A stretch of DNA of 64,000 nt, from positions 7,998,001-8,062,000 of the forward strand of contig OX387203.1 of the NCBI GenBank assembly GCA_947561715.1, written 5' to 3'. A model generated the notes under the pieces. The model had not been told where the DNA came from, searched no databases, and saw nothing but the letters and a program-made list of their open reading frames with translations. Positions 55,864-64,000 of this stretch are shown here, one piece after another. The DNA comes from Ascidia mentula (taxonomy: Eukaryota > Chordata > Ascidiacea > Phlebobranchia > Ascidiidae). How positions within the stretch are numbered: position 1 is the first letter of the stretch; each line of letters begins with the position of its first letter. Both the position numbers and the translations under genes were made by a program.

Positions 55864-58208
55864 CACGCCTTTGAACCTCAGTTCCAAACCAAGAACCTGC
55901 CCTTAAACTTTTCAGACAGACTCAGAAGTATTTAACAACTCATACAGTGCTGAAATACTTGTTTATCACCTAGATTGCTTGCTAGCTCTGCGAAGCTCCG
56001 TGCGCTGTCGCTTCCTCTAAAGACAAAACAAAAACAGGAACTGTTCGTTTCAAGCACCATGACCTCCGGTTTGTGTCTGCCATTCGCAGAGGTGAACCTT
56101 TCGCGCATGAGAAGCTACGGTAGCAATATTAAAGTAAACAAAGTGCTTACTTCCGATGTGAGTGACGTCAGTTCCCAATCGCCGTTGACGTCGTTCGTGT
56201 GAAAAGACGCATGATTTAGAAATCAGTCCCTATTTTTAGGATGATATTTTGGTAGTTGTAGTTTACAGTTAAGAATCTCAGAAAATAAGGTGGAAATTCA
56301 AATGAAGAATTTCATATCATAAGATACCTTAAAAATGTATTTTTCAACACTACGGCAGCAATGTAGTATATTTAAAATCATGCGATGAGGTTTGCATATT
56401 TAAGGCCATCACTGGTGTAGCTGTATGGGCGCAGAGTGAAAGCCTACACATTTATACAAAGACCCGATAAACGTCGTAAACTTACTTGGAAATTTCTAAC
56501 TAAACAATAGTGGTACTTGCAGCAGAATACCGGAGTGTCACGTCCTGAATGGCAGCTGGTTAAAGCTTCTACAAACGAAGTGTTGTCACGACCAGACAAG
56601 TAAATATGCCGGCACGGACATGTAATGCGAAGCCCAACACGGCCCATCATGCACGATTAACTGTACAGTTAAGTCATTTTGTACTTCTTTGAATACTACA
56701 GACGGCATTTGCAGCACAACTAAATACAAAAGCAGCGGCCCTGAGATCCGCGTACAGCTTTTGAAATGCGCGCTGTCTGTGCCGGTTTGAAAATGAGTCA
56801 CCACTGCCCTACTGGTATGTGCCACCACGCTGTCGGTTCGTTTGTGCACTGTATCAGTACAGAAACATAAACAAAAGTATCAGGTATTGAAATTAGTGGA
56901 AGCAATACGACCTCAGTAACTTGCATGGTCTATAGAGAGAGAAGCTGCATAGCCAGGTCCACTTTTTACTCAGTAGGCATAAAGAAATGTAAAAGAATTT
57001 AACAAGTCTGTTGCGTGCCGATGCAAAGTAGTCACTTTTAAAGGAAAGTAGCTGATGGCAATGCCGTTCATGAGATATCGGTGACATAGCAATCTGCTGT
57101 TAATATTTGCTGATATACCCCTAGAAGTCCCAGTACAATATTCACGAGTTTACGCCCAGTCTGCGCTGCTGGTAGGACAGGAAACACAGCAAGCTGTGTG
57201 CTGTTATTGATGATATCCTGCCAAGCCAAGTTTTACGTGTGTCTCGCCCTTTTAGGCACGATGGGAAACTTGTACATCTCGTTTTTGATGTAGATTCACT
57301 GACTGAAGGGTTCAGGAAGGTACTAATAAGGAATGCGAACTCATGGTTTGGTATTTGTTTTCCTATGAGGTTTATGATAACAGCTACTAAAGAGAAACAA
57401 GTGTTTTCCATTAACTATGCTTCTTGGTAGTGCTGCTAGATGGCAAGCAAAAACAAGGGAGGCACACTAATGCGTGTAAATGTGTTTCGTCAGAGCCCAA
57501 AGGTCACGGTTTTCCCTGGAAAGGGAAGGACGCCTGATAATAGTGATCGAAAACATTGTAGTTCGGACACAATTATGGGGCCATCTGGCATTCGGGACAC
57601 ATCAATATTGCGGGTATTTTGATTTTATGGGAATCGGGCTTCGCGGTCTAGTCTATGGAACTGTGACGTTGCGGACGTAAGATTATTCAGTTTCGCGTGG
57701 TGTCTTGACGCATTCGGTATCAGAAAATCCAGTTTGTATTAATTGACCATGGGGCTATGCTTCCTGATAAAAGGAACCTGCTTTGTCCATGCCAGGGTGC
57801 GGTTAGATGTTTGTTTGTAGAGACAGGCGCAGTTAAGTCAGAGCGTATATATTTGCTAGACATATGCTGTTATGCTTCAGATTTGACTTGTATTTCTTAA
57901 ATATTAATATCAAAGCGTTAGGATACTGGTAGAGACCTGGAATACCAAATTAAAACACTGTTACATTAGTTGTTGTGTTTGGAAAGATTGTACAGTGTAT
58001 GCGGGTGTATGAAAACACACCTCTTTGTTTATTTAACGACATATACTTTTCAGATTCAAACACACAACTATGGCTACGTATAAAACTGTAAAATGGCAGA
58101 AGGTATAATTATACTACTCTTTATAAACAATGATCGTTAAATTATGGCGTATGAGTGAGATAAGAGTTAACCACTGAAGAGCTACTGACCGAACCAATCG
58201 GCTCAAAC
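55864..58208. other. Intergenic between alpha-arrestin and NIPAL (divergent)
   Basis: Should hold both promoters. Stretches at 56440-56850 and 57140-57680 are open on both strands but show no domain, splice structure or repeat ends that I recognise. No TATA box is convincing. Confidence 0.4.
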
Positions 58209-61200
58209 ATGTCGCTTGGGAATTGGACCATGCTGGGCGCAGACAACCACAGTTTGTTAAATACTACCAACTCCACGACCCCGGAAATAAAATGGAATCA
58301 ACGTCACATGATAGGCATGTCCCTGGCCATCGGAGGAAATCTCCTGATCAGCATTTCGCTCAGTGTACAAAAGAAGGCTCATAACCGGTAAGTTATCGAT
58401 GTAATCTATGCCTTTGCGGTATTCTTTGTGGCATTTAACACGATCATCAAAATAGCCATAAAAACAGTTAGCATTGCTAACGCACAGAACAAAAGATTAA
58501 GCACTGATTTTTGACCCCCAAAGCTAAAATAATAATAATCTACATGCAAATATGACACGATCCTTCCAGTTGAAGGCAAAACGCACAAAACTCTTTTGTG
58601 CATGCAGTAGGCAGTACAATAATGTAGCAAATAGAATTCGAATCAATGCCCTGTTTATAACATTCATATTTCTACCAATAGACTTGGACAAGATAGTCAC
58701 TGGCGCTATTGCATGGACAAGTGGTGGTGGCTGGGTATGATTCTAATGATCATTGGCGAACTTGGGAACTTCATGGCATACGGATTCGCCCCGGCCTCCT
58801 TGGTTGCGCCTCTTGGCAGCGTAGCGGTGCTAGCAAACGCGTTCATAGCTGTTGTTTTTCTGCGGGAGCCCCTAACCACGCCTAGCATAATGGGCGTGAC
58901 GTTAGTTATAGTAAGTATGTGACGTATGTTTTATATACACGAGTACGTGCTGTTGTGTAATAATGTCGAAGTCACGGAAAAAACAATGCCTTAAAAACTG
59001 TCGAATACTCATTCTATATGAAATCCTCACGGGCATAAACAGATTTAAGCCCGAACATGTCCGTTCAAATGAATCGGCAAAGTATTTACAGCACTTTTCC
59101 GCAGGTCGGCTCAATCACGCTGGTGAGCTTTTCGGTAAAGGGAAAGCCCCCGCTTTCCGCGGCGGAGATTGTGACGTATTTGGAAGCATGGACGTTCCTT
59201 CTCTACCTCGGCATTGAAGCTGTTATCCTAGCAATTTTGTTGTACATAAAGTAAGTTTTTCCTGCCTTTTGAACTATAGACGAGTAGGATATTTGCAATG
59301 TACATAAGCATATGCCAATTTTTAAAGTGATTTTGGGGTGCAAACCGAATATTTTTATGGCAAAACAAAATAACAACAGCATCCTTAAAACAAGTGATAC
59401 CCAGTTTACGCTGCAATGACGCCTTGTTTTTGCATTCAAGCAAAACATTGAAGCATTTTAATGGACAAAAACAATTTTTGCCTATGCACGGTAAAAAGGT
59501 ATATCGTGATAGTATATGTATACATACAGGCTGTATGATACAGCTATGAGGTGCTGTTACACAGAAGGTACAAAACAAACGGTAATCCACATCGTACTGA
59601 TTGTGTGTGATAATGTGCCGGCCGATCAGGAAATGGAGCAACCCTATATAATGCGTCATCCTATAGATTATACCGAGTCGACCGGGTGTGACGCACAAAT
59701 TGTTTCACACTTTAAAGCCAATCTTTCTTACTTGAATAAAAGGTGCAGATTAACGGCCCAGTGCCATCGCACGTTCTATCACACAGCTAGTTTATTATTT
59801 CATTAAAGTCCCTTCTACCAATTTGGTGGTACAAACGGAAATATCCCTAACCTCGTTAAGGTGAAGCACTCCCTGGTATATATATGCACAGATATAGAAA
59901 AATGTAACTGGAGTCGGATTTCAACTCTATTTCCACTCCGTTAATCACGCCTAGGAAACAGCATGGTTGCCCTACAGCAAACTAAAACAAAAAACAGTGG
60001 CGAAAGTTTTGTGACAAAAAATCAAACTTGCCGTTTGCACCCAAAAGCCACACTTATTTCTTTATGTCACCAAGAGTGGCCTATAGGCATTACATTTATT
60101 GTATACAGGTGTTCTAAACAGCGTTATACGACGCGCAGACTAAACATCCGTTCAAGTAGTTCTTAAAAGTTATCCACAAGACATTTATCATCACAAATTT
60201 GTAAGGATGTCCTTTTGCTGAAAATGGTTTTATGTTTTTACAGATACGTGCGCGGCAATGAGCACTTAATCGTTTTGCTTTTACTGGTTGGTATCATCGC
60301 CTCCATAACAGTAATTGCCTCAAAGGCCCTTTCAAGCCTTTTATCGGAAACAATATTTCAAGGGAAGCAACAAATTCTGAACGGTGTGTTTTGGGTTTGT
60401 CTCATCATCCTGCCGATTACAACAGGGACTCAAATTAAGTACCTTAATCGGGTATGTTGGTTCGTATGCTTCATGTATAATTGTATTTAATAGTTTTAGG
60501 TGTGTTTTTTTTCTGCACTAAGATGAAAACGGGCGTTACAGCCTGGGCAAATAAAGATATATATTAACTTTGTTTTCAAATGAAGAAAAATCAATAAAAT
60601 CCAATCATCCAACGGCACATACACACACACACACATATATATATATATAGTACACAACTAACGTAAGCCGAAAGCCTTACTTCCCCTTAAGTAACCGGAT
60701 TTTACGTTTAAATTTTGTGATGGATTGTTTTACCGGCGGCCACCGAGGGGGCAGCACGGTCGTGACATTTCTATGCTCAGAGTTCACAAAAACATGTTAT
60801 AACACATCTTTGCCACACGGGTAAACTAGGGCAGGCACTATAGTGAATCAAACCCCTTAAATACCTCCTGGTATACATTGTGTAGATACTTATTGAAGAG
60901 TTTGAAATATACACTAAAGCCTACATGTTCTATCAACGGATAAGCTGTGTTATTGAGACATATATCTGTAAAACTGGACTTGTTAACTGGCGCCAAATGA
61001 GATAAAGGTATGTCGTGTGCAGCCACACATTGCAGTCAAGAATCTACATATATCATGCATTGTTAAGACAACTGAACAAAGTCCGTTTGTTAAATGACAT
61101 ACGTGACTGACAGGCGTGATAATATTTTAAGATAGCAGGGAAGAAGCCAATGGACATGCAACTTAAATCTTATGCCAATACGTAATTGGGCAATTAATTA

Positions 61201-62209
61201 GCATAGAGTCAATGAGACTTTATGTATCCCATTACATACTGTAAATGACAATTCACTACTTGGGCCTCTAAATAATATCCAGCATTACTTCATTCCCAAC
61301 TTAATACCTTTCAATTACAGGCTATGCAACTTTACGACGTTTCGGACGTGGTGCCAGTCAACTTCATATTCTTCACAGTCAGCGCGATTCTTGCCGGTGC
61401 TATGTTTTACAAGGAATTCAACGGTGTCGCTTTCGACCGGGTGTTTATGTTTCTCTTTGGTTGCGTCCTGTCATTTGTCGGCGTTTACATCATAGCCCAC
61501 CAGTAAGTCAAAACAAACAAAATTGTTGCTAAACTTTTATAACGCCAATACAGGCTTAGACGTCAGCACAGTCGTTCTCCGTTAGTCACAATGTACGCAG
61601 TCAAATGGTAATCAAAATTAACCCAATTAAACTACAATAGATGATATGCCAAAATATATGTTTGATGGTAAAGACGTCTGGAAAGCACTTGTGGCAAATG
61701 AAAGTATATAGAACGAGCCCCTGCATAGTTGGTATAATCACCTACGTATAACGAAAAGATTATTAAAAGCTTTTTATCGTTCATTTTTGTTGTCCAATGT
61801 GCCCTCGTAATATACCATCGCTTACATAGTGTTTAAAATATACAGGGACGAATACAAAACCTCATTAACCGAAGCCATACGCAAGAGGACATCAACAAAC
61901 GACAGCGGAATGGCAAGTGGTTCCGGCACAAGCAGCAGCAGGACCGAGTCTTTCGAAGATACAGATATAGTCACCATCAGTGACGAGGAAATGTCGACCT
62001 CTAGCGACAAGTTATCGGAGCGCAGACGGTCGCGAGGTGGCAATAGTGAACGTTCAAGTATGGTCGATTATGGCAGGACAGCCACGCCAACGACATCCTC
62101 AGCAACTGCACGAATGCTGAGAGACTTCGTGACCACGATTAAAGCCACGGAAACGATACATAGAGTACAGCCGGGCATATCAGATAACGAAGAACCTCCG
62201 GTACCCTGA
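58209..62209 (+). CDS. NIPA-like magnesium transporter (NIPAL2/NIPAL3 type)
   Basis: Six exons, 58209-58387, 58682-58910, 59105-59250, 60244-60451, 61321-61502 and 61846-62209, with consistent phases, give 435 residues. The N-terminus is probably extracellular with NxS/T sites (NHS, NTT, NST). About nine membrane spans follow: GMSLAIGGNLLISISLSV, WWWLGMILMIIGELGNFMAY, the family signature FAPASLVAPLGSVAVLANAF, LEAWTFLLYLGIEAVILAIL, LIVLLLLVGIIASITVIASK, FWVCLIILPITTGTQI, PVNFIFFTVSAILAGAMFY and MFLFGCVLSFVGVYII. The last exon is a Ser/Thr-rich cytoplasmic tail (DTDIVTISDEE, SERRRSRGG). NIPA proteins move Mg2+ across plasma and endosomal membranes. GELGNFMAYGFAP resembles NIPAL3 more than NIPA1/2. 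AATAAA lies at 62827-62832. Confidence 0.93.
60619..60649. repeat. (AC)n-(AT)n microsatellite in NIPAL intron 4
   Basis: A run of about eight AC units passes directly into about seven AT units. Confidence 0.95.
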
Positions 62210-63781
62210 GATGGGTTTTGTCACTTTTAATTAAGTTTCAAGTTAAGTCGTGTCATGCTGACACATTGATAGGCAATTTTATGAACGATTTGCCACTATG
62301 TCGTAAGAGCTTTGTTACCATTTTTATGGGAACCACTTTACATCGTTATACTTTTAAGTCCACAAATTTACGTAAAATCAATGTGCTACAACACCAGTAT
62401 GAGGTCATAACACAAGTAAGTGGAATGTTTTCGAGAATTCAAAGCCACATATTCGAATCGCAAGTCAAAGCCCCTTATTTCAGAGTGTATTATATTCGAT
62501 TGTTGTTTTTTGGTCAAAGTATGCACTTGTTTACAACCACCCAGGGTTTGGGGGGATTTTCGCCCTTTGAAAAGGAAATACTTGCATCTCCATATCACAG
62601 GTTTCGTATGCGCCAGTCAATGCAACTTTGCTGAAGCAAGTATAACCTTCTTCAATATTCTTCCGGAAAATCGTTTGTGATAAAAGCTGTACTTGTGTGG
62701 TGGAACAAACCATACTGTCAATTTACGCCTGTGTTTGCTGGCACAAAATTTTACTTTTACGCTGCAGGACACCGATTAAAACAACAAAAATGCCACAGAG
62801 TCGTATTACCACGATGCGTCGTATAAAATAAACTTATCAAAAAGATTGCCAATCCAGCAACAATACACCAATTACCACTCAACAAAACAATATTAGCAGC
62901 ACACCAAATGTAACACATTTAATAAACCCGAAACAAACAAAAAAATTAAATCCAAGTCTGAGCTGCTTAGCGTAATCTCAGGTCAGCTTTACAGAAAGGC
63001 TAAGTATCAGAACAGCTTTAATGTGATACCCCAAGTCATTAATCATTTAATAGGTGACTTACGTATAGACTATTCCATGTACTTTCAATGTTCTTGCTTC
63101 TATCAATATACCACATAAAATCTGAAACCTCGTACATTATTATACGCGCTAATGCGAGCCCTGGCACCAGCGAATGTGAGGCGGTTGCCAGAACGGTCGC
63201 GCTAATTCCGGAGTAGCGGTTTATCGTCCAACAGTAATGCAATTAGGCTATTGTAGAGCTACGGTTTCTGGGGTGTTACGTATAGCAACTCGACCGCACA
63301 GCTTGGTGACAGGGTCAGGTGTTGGCAAAGCGTGACCGACGTGGCTTTGTTGTTCACGTTACGCATATGAAAGTTATTGGTCGGCGCTGTTGGTACGAGA
63401 ACGTCTTGCGTCACCGATTGATCGGAATTTGGTTTGTCATGACAAACAAAATTCCAATGACAAAAAGGTGCAATTTTTCTGTCCCAAAATTCACAATTCT
63501 TTAAAACTTGGTGAGAAATGGTGTTGTTGATGTACAAGGAATAACGTATTTGTAGGCGTGGCACGACACGAAAGTAATCACTTATCAAAGCCTTTTTGAT
63601 ACTATCTTGCATTAATCATAATTGGAGTGGTGAGTAATTGAATAGGTATTAAATAAATTGCTGTTCAAATACACAGGTGATACATCGGTGAATAAAAGTT
63701 GCGTTTTTTGTGTCCGAGGGATAGATTAATAAAATATGATATGCCTGGCAACAACAGCAACATAATACCAGTAGTGTTGCA
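62210..63781. other. NIPAL 3' flank and intergenic
   Basis: Begins with the NIPAL 3'UTR (candidate poly(A) signal 62827-62832). A 138-codon plus-strand frame at 62218-62634 has no recognisable motif and is probably chance within the UTR. A foldback-family end lies at 63675-63772. Confidence 0.45.
63675..63772 (-). repeat. Foldback-family end
   Basis: ATCGGTGAATAAAAGTTGCG, then TGTCCGAGGGATAGATTAAT, then ATATGCCTGGCAACAACAG match, in reverse, the ends of the 47-kb and 49.6-kb elements. Confidence 0.65.
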
Positions 63782-64000
63782 GCTTGATCCCGACTGTAAG
63801 CCTTTTCTACTCAACAGAATTTATCTTTTTGCTTCAACATTTGTAAATCTAATGATTGTGGCCACCGACAAAAGGCATGTATCGTCGCAAATACACGACA
63901 CACGTTTTATTGCATGTAGCAAAGACCGATTAGAGGAAGAAGACTCAATGAAAAGTTCAACCACAGACGATATCGGCGCTAATAAAGACTTTCCACACGA
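63782..64000 (+). CDS. Possible exon reaching the window edge, unassigned
   Basis: After an acceptor-like GTGTTGCAG the frame LDPDCKPFLLNRIYLF... stays open for 73 codons to the edge, with a hydrophobic patch and then an acidic, charged stretch (DRLEEEDSMKSS). No donor is visible and no family is recognised. It may be chance. Confidence 0.2.

Noticed and set aside
62218-62634. 138-codon open frame after NIPAL.
   Set aside because: Starts nine bases after the NIPAL stop codon, has no motif and sits in what should be 3'UTR.
1-64000. Search for reverse transcriptase, integrase, capsid, LTR pairs, CRISPR arrays, rRNA or tRNA genes.
   Set aside because: None recognised anywhere on either strand by eye.

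Overview
This is a nuclear genome window from a tunicate, most likely an ascidian. The decisive evidence is a 27-exon gene at 37934-50830 (+) in which a bacterial-type cellulose synthase is fused to a C-terminal GH6 (cellulase-like) domain, an arrangement known in animals only from tunicates. The AT-rich composition, short GT-AG introns and compact genes fit. The species cannot be fixed from sequence alone.

Layout. 1-53 (-): first codons of TIMELESS. 54-388: shared divergent promoter with a perfect E2F-type site and two inverted CCAAT boxes. 389-1378 (+): INO80C, five exons. 1833-6224 (-): an alpha-1,6-fucosyltransferase (FUT8, GT23) with a short stem, convergent with INO80C. 6225-9996: nothing coding recognised. 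9997-11056 (-): an unassigned open frame split by a 167-bp hAT-type MITE with a perfect 8-bp target duplication. About 11.1-21.3 kb: mostly non-coding, holding the candidate first exon (15220) and the membrane-span exon (20399) of a single-pass membrane protein whose large cytoplasmic exon ends at 23313 (+). 26629-30048 and 31682-34972 (-): two tandem, intronless JAK tyrosine kinases, each with FERM, SH2, pseudokinase and kinase domains. 37934-50830 (+): cellulose synthase-GH6. 51461-51745: decayed pieces of a second tandem cellulose synthase copy. 52705-55863 (-): an alpha-arrestin in eight exons. 58209-62209 (+): a NIPA-like magnesium transporter in six exons. 62210-64000: 3' flank, repeat and a possible exon at the edge.

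The genes are not an operon; they are neighbours with separate roles: replication and chromatin (TIMELESS, INO80C), N-glycan core fucosylation (FUT8), cytokine-type signalling (two JAKs), tunic cellulose (CesA), receptor trafficking (alpha-arrestin) and Mg2+ transport (NIPAL).

Most noteworthy: the relic of a tandem CesA duplicate, recognisable from decayed exon 21, the end of exon 22 and a 3'UTR segment; the loss of key catalytic Asp residues in the GH6 domain; the intronless JAK pair; a hAT MITE sitting exactly in register inside a long unassigned frame; a foldback element with perfect 64-bp arms and a 12-bp flanking repeat in a CesA intron, a relative of which supplies the last codons of the alpha-arrestin; and a 45-bp repeat found four times in CesA introns. 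No retrovirus-like or Polinton-like element was recognised. All exon boundaries are from reading GT/AG sites and frame consistency by eye.
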